From Aeromonas piscicola (GTDB lineage Bacteria; Pseudomonadota; Gammaproteobacteria; Enterobacterales; Aeromonadaceae): a stretch of DNA of 64,000 nt. The DNA is taken from assembly GCF_000820005.1 (NCBI RefSeq), contig NZ_CDBL01000007.1:124001-188000 (forward strand), written 5' to 3'. The notes below the pieces were generated by a model. It was not told the DNA's origin and did no database searches. It saw nothing but the letters and a program-made list of their open reading frames with translations. The first letter of the stretch is position 1. Each line of letters starts with the position of its first letter. This document shows positions 8,975-16,614 of the stretch, in pieces. Made by a program: the position numbers and the translations under genes.

Positions 8975-10153
8975 ATGAATATGGTAAATAAAATAAATGT
9001 CCTTGTATTTGGTACAGGAAGTCTCTATAAGCTGAATAAGAAAGAACTGGTAGATAGATTTAATATCATATCTTTCGTTGATAACAATGTTCATTCTGAT
9101 TCAAATGAGTTGGATGGTGTTCTTATAATAAGACCAGAAGAGATCATATCTCTTAGTTATGATCTTATAATAATCGCTAGCTCTTTCGAGAATGAAATAT
9201 ATGAACAGTTGCTGAACTTGTATGTACCAACTCAAAAAATAGTTTTGCTCAGATCAATAGTTAAGATTAACCAATCGAAAATAGTATCACATTCAGATAG
9301 TAGTAGACTGTTCTATAGGCCAACTGGTATCAATGGTGAAAATCTTGCCATTGTGATTTTATCCTATGGGCGAGTTGATATGACAGTTAGGCTGTTGACG
9401 TCAATAAAAGACAGAATGCCAGACTTTTCTGGAGAAGTAATTCTATTTGATAATGGCTCTAAACAAGATGAAATAATTAACTTGAAGAGCTACTTGGACG
9501 ATTTCACCATAAAGCACAAAATAATATTAAACAATGAGAATTATGGTGTTGCAAAAGGTAGAAACTATGCTCTGCAACATGTCACGAAAGAATGGGCTTT
9601 TTTCGTTGATAACGATATTTTCTTTATCGACAATCCGCTTTACTCTATTTGCCAGACTATTATTGACTTTCAAACACCATATATAAATTTACCATTGTTA
9701 AATTGTGATGGGAATACAATATATTCATTTGGTGGAAATGTCGTCATTAACGGAGATGATGTCAGCGTTGCACCATTCATTCCTGGAGGATGCCATAGAT
9801 TAATTGTGGAAAACACCATTGGTTCTGAGATTGTTTTTGGTTCATTCCTATTTGGTGGTTCTGCAATCTATCATGTTAATTCTTTTATTTCTCATGGGAT
9901 GTTTGATGAAGATATGTTCATTGGTTTTGAAGATGTGATATTTTCAATATCTCTATTAAAAAAAGGCGTTAAGGTTGCAAACATATCTGATTTTTATATG
10001 ATCCATGATCATGCCAGACCATCAGATGAGGAATACAATAACGTGAGGTACGATTTAAAAACCATAAAAAGTTCAGCTGATGCTGCTTTCTCTAAGTATG
10101 GTGTTCGAATGTACTCAGATGATGTTGAAAAGTGGCTTTTGAAGCGTAAGTAA
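8975..10153 (+). CDS. Family 2 glycosyltransferase with N-terminal Rossmann-like domain
   Basis: Protein of 392 residues. Residues 1-100 repeat the small Rossmann-like unit of the previous gene (VLVFGTGSLY, FVDNN, DLIIIASSFENEI). The GT2 domain starts near residue 123 (AIVILSYGRVDMTVRLL), with FDNGS near 160 and the metal-binding DNDIFF near 212. The C-terminal GFEDVIFSISLLKKG is the acceptor-side region usual in the family. The start ATG at 8975 has GGTGA upstream. A 51-base gap separates it from the previous gene. Donor and acceptor are unknown. Confidence 0.8.
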   Translation: MNMVNKINVLVFGTGSLYKLNKKELVDRFNIISFVDNNVHSDSNELDGVLIIRPEEIISLSYDLIIIASSFENEIYEQLLNLYVPTQKIVLLRSIVKINQSKIVSHSDSSRLFYRPTGINGENLAIVILSYGRVDMTVRLLTSIKDRMPDFSGEVILFDNGSKQDEIINLKSYLDDFTIKHKIILNNENYGVAKGRNYALQHVTKEWAFFVDNDIFFIDNPLYSICQTIIDFQTPYINLPLLNCDGNTIYSFGGNVVINGDDVSVAPFIPGGCHRLIVENTIGSEIVFGSFLFGGSAIYHVNSFISHGMFDEDMFIGFEDVIFSISLLKKGVKVANISDFYMIHDHARPSDEEYNNVRYDLKTIKSSADAAFSKYGVRMYSDDVEKWLLKRK

Positions 10154-10184
10154 AGTATTTTATTCATCATGGTAAGGATAAGGT

Positions 10185-11576
10185 ATGTTTATTAATAACG
10201 GCGATTTTTTTTCTTTTATAGAAGGCAGGGGGGTGTATCTATCTCCATATAATGATCTTTCATTAAATTTAAAAGAGAGAATAGCAGAGCAGTATAATTG
10301 TATGTTTTCTGGTTATATTGATGCAAAGAAAGAAGGTTCTAATGTTTATCGTTCATCAGTTATCAGGAAGGATGATGTTGTTATTATCAGCAGTCCGGCA
10401 TATTGGGGCGATATAGCGAACAGTATTTCACATGAAAACATGTATATTAATACTAAGCATGGTTTTGTAGAGTATCAAAAATATAAACAGGCAATTGCAA
10501 GTAAAAAATATAGTGAATTATGTATCAGATTTATCGATAAAAGTTCAGTATCATTTTTAAATGAAATTCTGAGGCTTTTAAAAAATAAATTCTATTCAAT
10601 CGCGGTTATATCTAACGATATGCCCTTCCCTGAAGAGAGTTTTATTCGATGGGAAAACCATGACATCAATTATAGGGAGTGTTTTTTATCTCTATCTTTA
10701 GATAGCATAGTCCATGAGAGATCATTATGTAACCTGTCGGTCTTCTTTTCTGAAGAAATAAATGAAATACCGGTCGTTTTATCTATCGATGATAATGTAT
10801 CCTATACAAATATAATATATTTCGATGGTGCTTATCCTTTTAGGAGTACGTTAACCGAAAATGAAAATATATATATTGGGCATTCATCCGTGGATGTACC
10901 GGTAGCAGCACAATTGATAGATAAAGATATTTCAATATTAACTAATGGTCCTTATATTAAATATGTAGATTTGATTGACTCATCAAAATATGGTATACCT
11001 TATAAGTATTTATCTCCAAAAAAATATTACCATTATAATGACCTTGAGGAGACAGATGCTTGGCAATTAGAAGTATATCTTTTTGCTTTAGGACTGATGG
11101 TAAAGAATGACTTTTCAAGTATAGCTGACATTGGATGTGGTTCCGCTTATAAACTTATAACTTATTTCAAAAATTATAACACGTTAGGTATAGAACTGCC
11201 GGAGAATGTTGCCGCTCTTCGCAATAAGTATCCCGATAGAACTTGGTTGGAAACTGACTTCATCCCCCGAAATCAGTTTAGCTGTGATATTATTATTTTT
11301 TCTGATGTTATCGAACACCTTCCTGATCCTGATGATGCTCTAGAGTATATAAAGCAACAAAACTTTAAATATCTAGTTCTATCTACACCAGCGAAAGATT
11401 TTCTATATGGAAATAATGATCCATTCTTTTATGGTCCCCCTAAAAATCCAGCACACCAACGGGAGTGGACCATGAGTGAGTTTAGCCATTATATAGGCAG
11501 CCACTTTAATATTATAGATCATAGACTTTCAAACTATAACCAGTCCACACAAATGCTAATATGTGAAAGAAATTAA
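10185..11576 (+). CDS. SAM-dependent methyltransferase with unrecognised N-terminal region
   Basis: Protein of 463 residues. The C-terminal part (about 300-463) is a class I methyltransferase: motif I IADIGCGSAYKL near 312, the acidic GIELPENV after it, and DVIEHLPDPDDAL near 373. The first 90 residues resemble a divergent copy of the small Rossmann-like unit found in the neighbours (GYIDAKKEG, then DVVIISSPAYWGDIANSI). The middle, about 90-290, I do not recognise. Tracts of eight T (10205-10212) and six G (10228-10233) lie within the first 17 codons and could be slippage points. It may methylate a sugar or a phosphoramidate group. Confidence 0.75.
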   Translation: MFINNGDFFSFIEGRGVYLSPYNDLSLNLKERIAEQYNCMFSGYIDAKKEGSNVYRSSVIRKDDVVIISSPAYWGDIANSISHENMYINTKHGFVEYQKYKQAIASKKYSELCIRFIDKSSVSFLNEILRLLKNKFYSIAVISNDMPFPEESFIRWENHDINYRECFLSLSLDSIVHERSLCNLSVFFSEEINEIPVVLSIDDNVSYTNIIYFDGAYPFRSTLTENENIYIGHSSVDVPVAAQLIDKDISILTNGPYIKYVDLIDSSKYGIPYKYLSPKKYYHYNDLEETDAWQLEVYLFALGLMVKNDFSSIADIGCGSAYKLITYFKNYNTLGIELPENVAALRNKYPDRTWLETDFIPRNQFSCDIIIFSDVIEHLPDPDDALEYIKQQNFKYLVLSTPAKDFLYGNNDPFFYGPPKNPAHQREWTMSEFSHYIGSHFNIIDHRLSNYNQSTQMLICERN

Positions 11577-11638
11577 CTATAATTTCACGTATTCTGCCTG
11601 CCAATATAATATATAATTATGGATTGTTATTTCTCACT

Positions 11639-13645
11639 ATGATAAATATTAAAGTTCAAGACATAAAAAGTGATAGTAATAACTTCAATGAAGGATTTAT
11701 AGACTTATGCTCCTTAATTAATTATTGTGGGATAGGGAAGAATAGTTTTAAAAAAAATATAGATAACATCTTCGATAATCAATTAAATAAATTGATTGAG
11801 CTGTCAAAAGAAAGTAAATTAGTCGGTTTCAGATTATATCCAGCATCTTATACACACAAACTAATTGAACTGGTCCGTGAATTAAAAGAATATTCGTCGA
11901 CACACGGTGTTATTGCATTTGTGATTATAGCGAAAGAAGAGTTTCTAAGTAATCCAACATGGTATATTGATAACTTATATGACTGTAAGGTCTTTCTGTG
12001 CCATGGGAGAGATTTCTCTAAACTAGATTTTTTATCTTCCGTTGTGATACAAGAGCATTATATGTGTTATTCATTTTTCTTGCCTAAAAGCATAAGAAAA
12101 ATAGGAATTTCACATGGTGTTGACGTTGATGTTAATGTTTCTTTATATGAGTTTGGTGGTGCTTATGAGTTTGACACCCTACTTATTGGCTCTAAGAGGC
12201 AGAGTAAATTTGAAAAAAAGAAATATTTAAATGTATACACTAAAGAGGTTATGAAGCATACCTCTGATTCGGTAAAATTAATCCCCTTTGGAGTTCCAAA
12301 GTTAGATCGATTCATAAATAAAGCTACCAATAACCCAAAGGATATCATATATCATATATCCCACTTATCTGTAGAGGAGGAATGGGTATTATCCTCTATT
12401 GAGAGCACTATTGGTTATATTCTTGATACTTTCCCAAATAATAGACTAGTCTTTAGACCTTACCCTGATGATATATATCATCCAGCATTACAAAAAATAT
12501 CAAAAATTCATTCAAATAATAAAAGCTTTATATATAGTGTGGCACCTGATTACGTTGATGACTATATAAATGCTGCGGTGATGATAACTCATTATGAGTA
12601 TCGAGAGCATATATTCATGGCGTCAGGCGGTGTAAATATAATTTACTCTCCTTTTAATCGGATAAAAAACACACATACAGATACAAGGGATAAAACAAGA
12701 ACTATTTTTGCATCTACCACATGTGAGTTAAAATCAGGCATCGAATATGCAATGGAAAATTCTATTAGTTTAACAAAGAATGAACGGATATTATTTGCTG
12801 AAAGCCATGGATATTATAATGTAGGGCGCTCTATATCTACTTTGGCAGAGGTTTTGTCAGGTAACAGTGTCAATATTATTGATAGTTACCCTCTGGAAAA
12901 TATTGATTTTATATCACCTCAAGTACTTCTAAGATATTTCTCATTGAATAATGAAATACCATTTCATAAATTAATGCTTCTTCTCATAGATAAAAATGAT
13001 AATGAGCATCGATATCTTATTTTCCTTGCAGAAGCCTGCCGCAGAGCACCTGAGTTTGCCGAAGAGTATTGGCAACTTGGGTTATCTGCTGTTTGTGACG
13101 TTCTCTGTAAGATTAATGATTCTATTGACTGTGATAAATTAACATATATGCTTGATATGTGGTGGGATAATGCTGGCGAGGAATTCTTTTCAAGAAGCAT
13201 AACGACTTTTTTGGGAAGGGGTGGAGAAATTTCAGAACAAGTAGAGACGGTATCGTCTTTAATGACGAATAGGATGAAGCAATTTAACCCAATGCCTTGC
13301 TATTATTCTATTGAAAATGTCGACGATGGCCACAGTCTGAAAAGAGGGCGTGTATGCTTGTTTGGCTCTGGAGAAATTAGTAAAAGATTCATAAAATGGA
13401 ACCGTAAACACAATAATGATTTTTTGATTGATTATGTCTTTGATTCATCGCCAGAAAGAATAGGGAAGCGTATTGGCAATCATCTGATCATGCCTACCAA
13501 TGCTATCGATTTAAATAGTAGTATGGAGAGCATAATTATATGTTCATATTACTCGATGCTGGATATATATATTCATTTGCGAAAGGAATGTAATTTTAAG
13601 GGGGGGATATACGTATGGCATAATAACTACTTTAGCGTATATTAA
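11639..13645 (+). CDS. TagF-like (CDP-glycerol glycerophosphotransferase-like) transferase with C-terminal Rossmann-like domain
   Basis: Large protein of about 668 residues. The middle has features of the GT-B-like CDP-polyol transferase family: GISHGVD near 156, IYHISHLS near 240, LVFRPYPDD near 270, and DYINAAVMITHYEYREH near 320. The match is partial, so the substrate is open. From about 570 to the end the small Rossmann-like unit appears again (RVCLFGSGEISKRF, VFDSSPERIGKRIG, IIICSYYSMLDIY), here at the C-terminus. ATG 11639 is chosen over the in-frame TTG 11624, although neither has a good Shine-Dalgarno. A run of seven G (13600-13606) lies 13 codons before the stop. It could be a phospho-linked substituent or sugar transferase. 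Confidence 0.6.
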   Translation: MINIKVQDIKSDSNNFNEGFIDLCSLINYCGIGKNSFKKNIDNIFDNQLNKLIELSKESKLVGFRLYPASYTHKLIELVRELKEYSSTHGVIAFVIIAKEEFLSNPTWYIDNLYDCKVFLCHGRDFSKLDFLSSVVIQEHYMCYSFFLPKSIRKIGISHGVDVDVNVSLYEFGGAYEFDTLLIGSKRQSKFEKKKYLNVYTKEVMKHTSDSVKLIPFGVPKLDRFINKATNNPKDIIYHISHLSVEEEWVLSSIESTIGYILDTFPNNRLVFRPYPDDIYHPALQKISKIHSNNKSFIYSVAPDYVDDYINAAVMITHYEYREHIFMASGGVNIIYSPFNRIKNTHTDTRDKTRTIFASTTCELKSGIEYAMENSISLTKNERILFAESHGYYNVGRSISTLAEVLSGNSVNIIDSYPLENIDFISPQVLLRYFSLNNEIPFHKLMLLLIDKNDNEHRYLIFLAEACRRAPEFAEEYWQLGLSAVCDVLCKINDSIDCDKLTYMLDMWWDNAGEEFFSRSITTFLGRGGEISEQVETVSSLMTNRMKQFNPMPCYYSIENVDDGHSLKRGRVCLFGSGEISKRFIKWNRKHNNDFLIDYVFDSSPERIGKRIGNHLIMPTNAIDLNSSMESIIICSYYSMLDIYIHLRKECNFKGGIYVWHNNYFSVY

Positions 13646-13658
13646 TTATTACAGATCT

Positions 13659-13677
13659 TCATTGTCATTGTCATTGT
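13659..13677 (+). repeat. Three tandem TCATTG hexamers upstream of the sulfotransferase-like gene
   Basis: TCATTG occurs three times in a row (13659-13676), followed by a further T, in the 68-base gap ahead of the ATG at 13714. Such short repeats near promoters can vary in copy number. Three copies are few, and no promoter elements are clear around them. Confidence 0.5.
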
Positions 13678-13713
13678 AAATAACGATGTTAAAAAATCCT
13701 TGATGAGTATTGT

Positions 13714-14673
13714 ATGATATTCGACACGACTATCTTAAGTGGATATAGAGTCGGTACTGACTCTATATGTAAATTTATAAGTAAACATCCTAATTTATAT
13801 TGTCCTGGTTATTATGGAACATCATTTTGTGTCGATAAGTATAATGATAAAAAATATATAGATTATCTTAAGTGTACACATAATGTATTTATCTGGCATG
13901 ATCATAATGTCAGCCCATTATTCAATGGTAAGAGGCCTATAAGATACGATAGGCTTTTGCATCCAGTAAGACATCCATATGATCAAGCTAAAGCATGTTA
14001 CAACGCATCACTACAACAATCTATTATCAAAGATGTGAGCCATCCTTGTATTGAGTCCTATATGTCTAATGCAGGTACTTTTGATTTTAATCATTCATTA
14101 AAATATTCTAGGTACTATGATTCATTTAATGACATTAAGATTGTTGAATTCTCTAGATTATCAAATAAATTTTTTATGGAAACAATGAATGATGTTTTGT
14201 CTTGGATCGGTGTAGAGCAAATACAAACAAAACTAGAGTTTAATCATGATTATAGGGATGTAGACTTTTTTATCGAAAATATTCCACTAGTTATAAAGGA
14301 AGGAGTGGATGGAATCTCCCTGTATTTGGTATGGAAAAATAAGACTATACCGCAAGGTGCATATCTTTTAGGAGAGGTTGTCGGCTGTAAATTTGGTGAT
14401 CTATATGTTTATATTACAGTTGAAGAAATGTATTCCAAAAGAGGAGCTATAAATATAATAGGAATTGAAAAAATCAAAGGTATAATTGAGAGTAAGGTTG
14501 ATGAATGGTCAGTATTAGTTTTGCTAAAGTTTGACTTTTATAACGAAAATAAGCTTCGTTATTTACCCGATTCGATAATTCAAAATTTAAATCTCATTTG
14601 TCGGCATGATTATCAGAATGTTATTAAAAAATATCCTGAAATAGAAACTATATGGGGTGATGAATGGAGGTAA
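13714..14673 (+). CDS. Sulfotransferase-like P-loop transferase
   Basis: Protein of 319 residues with a sulfotransferase-like N-terminal half. GYRVGTDSICKFI (10-22) resembles the 5'-phosphosulfate-binding loop, and HPVRHPYDQAKA (83-94) the 3'-phosphate-binding strand and helix that hold the 3'-phosphate of PAPS. The C-terminal part (about 190-319) is unlike known sulfotransferases to my eye. The gene overlaps the next by ten bases and lies just before the phosphoramidate block. In Campylobacter that pathway yields a 3'-phosphorylated CDP-phosphoramidate, which resembles PAPS in carrying a 3'-phosphate. This protein is therefore a candidate phosphoramidate transferase, an inference; true sulfate transfer is the alternative. 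Confidence 0.55.
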   Translation: MIFDTTILSGYRVGTDSICKFISKHPNLYCPGYYGTSFCVDKYNDKKYIDYLKCTHNVFIWHDHNVSPLFNGKRPIRYDRLLHPVRHPYDQAKACYNASLQQSIIKDVSHPCIESYMSNAGTFDFNHSLKYSRYYDSFNDIKIVEFSRLSNKFFMETMNDVLSWIGVEQIQTKLEFNHDYRDVDFFIENIPLVIKEGVDGISLYLVWKNKTIPQGAYLLGEVVGCKFGDLYVYITVEEMYSKRGAINIIGIEKIKGIIESKVDEWSVLVLLKFDFYNENKLRYLPDSIIQNLNLICRHDYQNVIKKYPEIETIWGDEWR

Positions 14674-15101
14674 TCGTAAATAAATATTTCTTGGCTGCTT
14701 TTAATAGACATTATAACCAAGAGCATAATGATGAAATATATTCTACCGTAATGAAGATTTTTAACGAAATTCTTAATAAACTGCATTCATCAAATGGTGC
14801 TCCTGTTTATATGTTCGGTATTGGGCGAGGAGGGTATTCACTAATAACATCTGGGATATTTAACGGTTTGTTATCCGGCATCATTGACAATGACACTAGG
14901 AAGTGGGGGAAGGAAATAAATGGTATTTCAATTTTACCTCCAGATATTCTGGTAGAACATCCTGACGCATTAGTTTTTGTTATTAGTGAATGGTCTCATG
15001 AAATAGAGTTACAGCTATCTAAAATTGGAGTATCGAATACTATCAATATAATGGGTCTATATTCCGCTTACAAAAAGGCATTGGAGAATATGCCCATATA
15101 G
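14664..15101 (+). CDS. Stand-alone small Rossmann-like domain protein
   Basis: Protein of 145 residues. After an N-terminal helix region it is almost entirely the small Rossmann-like unit seen fused in neighbouring genes: VYMFGIGRGGYSL (48-60), then GIIDNDTRKWGKEINGISIL, then ALVFVISEWSHEIE. The fold resembles the NAD-binding-like domains that accompany sugar C-methyltransferases and polysaccharide enzymes. No catalytic residue can be named. The ATG at 14664 overlaps the preceding gene by ten bases. Its function is unknown; it may bind a nucleotide, or serve as an interaction module for the other proteins of the cassette. Confidence 0.65.
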   Translation: MEVIVNKYFLAAFNRHYNQEHNDEIYSTVMKIFNEILNKLHSSNGAPVYMFGIGRGGYSLITSGIFNGLLSGIIDNDTRKWGKEINGISILPPDILVEHPDALVFVISEWSHEIELQLSKIGVSNTINIMGLYSAYKKALENMPI

Positions 15102-15213
15102 GTTACGTTCTATCATATCCATTATATATCCTGAATATATGGTTGAGTACAGAACGATAATTTTTACATTCTAGAGATATTAGATAAGTATTTAATGTTG
15201 GGTGACTAATAGC

Positions 15214-15744
15214 ATGGTGATATGGATTACTGGATTATCGGGTGCTGGAAAAACAACGGTGGGAAAGCATCTAGTAAAGAAGTTGAGAACAGAAGGGAAA
15301 TGTGTTGTCCACTTGGATGGTGATGAACTCAGGCGTGCTCTTTTTTCCGATATTACTGGCGATCCCCACTCACCAATTAATAGATTGAGAATCGCTTATA
15401 AGTACTCTGCTCTTTGTGACATGTTGTCTAAGCAAGGTGTAACAGTTGTAATATCTACAATATCACTATTTCACGAAATACATAAATGGAATAGGGATAA
15501 TATACTAGGATACTATGAAGTATATTTAGATGTTCCTTTGAATGTTCTTTCATCTAGGAATCAAAAAGGACTCTACAAAGACTATGCTGCTGGTCATATA
15601 GATAATATATGTGGACTTGATATCCAAAGTGAATTTCCAATGCATCCAGATTTAAAAATTGAATACTCAGAAGCAATTAGTGCAGAAGAAAATGCTGAGC
15701 ATATATACAATAAAGTAAAGGTGGTTATGAATGAATGTAAATAA
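15214..15744 (+). CDS. APS-kinase-like kinase, probable cytidine diphosphoramidate kinase
   Basis: P-loop kinase of 176 residues in the adenylylsulfate kinase (CysC) family: Walker A GLSGAGKTT (7-15) and LDGDELR (35-41). Start ATG 15214 is preferred because GGGTGA lies eight bases upstream; an in-frame GTG is at 15202. Family membership alone would suggest PAPS synthesis. But the next four genes match the Campylobacter jejuni phosphoramidate pathway, where the CysC homologue Cj1415 phosphorylates the 3'-hydroxyl of cytidine diphosphoramidate. I therefore read it as the Cj1415 equivalent. No ATP sulfurylase gene lies nearby. It overlaps the methyltransferase gene by 14 bases. Confidence 0.75.
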   Translation: MVIWITGLSGAGKTTVGKHLVKKLRTEGKCVVHLDGDELRRALFSDITGDPHSPINRLRIAYKYSALCDMLSKQGVTVVISTISLFHEIHKWNRDNILGYYEVYLDVPLNVLSSRNQKGLYKDYAAGHIDNICGLDIQSEFPMHPDLKIEYSEAISAEENAEHIYNKVKVVMNECK

Positions 15745-16519
15745 AGGTGACTTTACTGGTCTGGCTGAAAGATATTCAAAAAATCGCCCGGATTATAGTG
15801 TTTCTGTATTAAAGGCCCTGCTGTCTCTTGTTGATAAGCCTGTGCATGAGATCGATTTCGTTGATGTTGGTGCTGGCACAGGGATTTGGACTAGAATGGT
15901 CAGGGAGGCTGGCGTTAAGACTATTATTGCTATTGAGCCTAATGACGACATGAGAAGGTTTGGTATTTCTGATACACCTAATAATACTAAATTTCCCGAT
16001 GTGATATGGAAGCCTGGCTCCGGTGAAAATACGGGGCTATTATCTGAAAGTTGTGACTTGATCTCTATGGCATCATCATTTCATTGGGCTGATTTTGATA
16101 AAGCGACAAAAGAGTTTCATCGGGTTTTAAAAGACAACGGCCGATTCATTGCATTATGGAATCCTCGCCTGATAGAAACCAACCCACTTTTAGTTGAAAT
16201 AGAGAACTATTTAACTTTCTTAAAAAAGGATATAAACAGAGTATCATCTGGACGATCAGGTATCACTGATACTTTAATGGACAAATTAAACGACAGTCCA
16301 TACTTTGATGATGTGATATACATAGAAGGACGTCACTCTGTGTACATGACACCAGAGCGTTATTTGGGGGCATGGCATTCAGTTAATGATCTTCAGGCTC
16401 AACTTGGTAGCAAGTTATTTGACGAATTTATTAAGTTTGTTGAGTCTAAGATTAAAGGCCTTGATTTTATTGAAGCTGATTACTTAACAAGAGCTTGGTC
16501 TGCTAGAAAAGTTGCCTAA
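15731..16519 (+). CDS. SAM-dependent methyltransferase of the phosphoramidate block
   Basis: Class I methyltransferase of 262 residues: motif I VDVGAGTGIWTRM near 44, acidic IEPNDDM near 70, and the SSFHWAD motif common in UbiE/Cj1419-like small-molecule methyltransferases. It overlaps the kinase gene and is followed, after 95 bases, by the glutamine-kinase gene. C. jejuni has methyltransferases Cj1419/Cj1420 next to Cj1418 in the same relative position, and they are thought to add the O-methyl of O-methyl phosphoramidate. I infer the same role here; the methyl acceptor has not been shown by the sequence. Confidence 0.75.
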   Translation: MNVNKGDFTGLAERYSKNRPDYSVSVLKALLSLVDKPVHEIDFVDVGAGTGIWTRMVREAGVKTIIAIEPNDDMRRFGISDTPNNTKFPDVIWKPGSGENTGLLSESCDLISMASSFHWADFDKATKEFHRVLKDNGRFIALWNPRLIETNPLLVEIENYLTFLKKDINRVSSGRSGITDTLMDKLNDSPYFDDVIYIEGRHSVYMTPERYLGAWHSVNDLQAQLGSKLFDEFIKFVESKIKGLDFIEADYLTRAWSARKVA

Positions 16520-16563
16520 ACTTTTCTCATTAATGAGAGTTTACATAACTTAATTAAAATAAA

Positions 16564-16579
16564 AACAGTGGCCACTGTT
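16564..16579. promoter_or_regulatory. Perfect 16-base palindrome before the glutamine-kinase gene
   Basis: AACAGTGGCCACTGTT is its own reverse complement. It lies in the only sizeable gap (95 bases) inside the phosphoramidate block. A second GTGGCC follows at 16588-16593. It could be a dimeric repressor operator or a small stem-loop in the mRNA. No regulator is encoded nearby. Confidence 0.35.
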
Positions 16580-16614
16580 AAGCTACCGTGGCCATATATT
16601 AAATATGGTGACTA

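Noticed and set aside
13714-15744. Sulfated-glycan reading: sulfotransferase plus APS kinase making PAPS
   Set aside because: Plausible from families alone, but no ATP sulfurylase is present and the next four genes match the phosphoramidate pathway, whose kinase is a CysC homologue. Kept only as an alternative.
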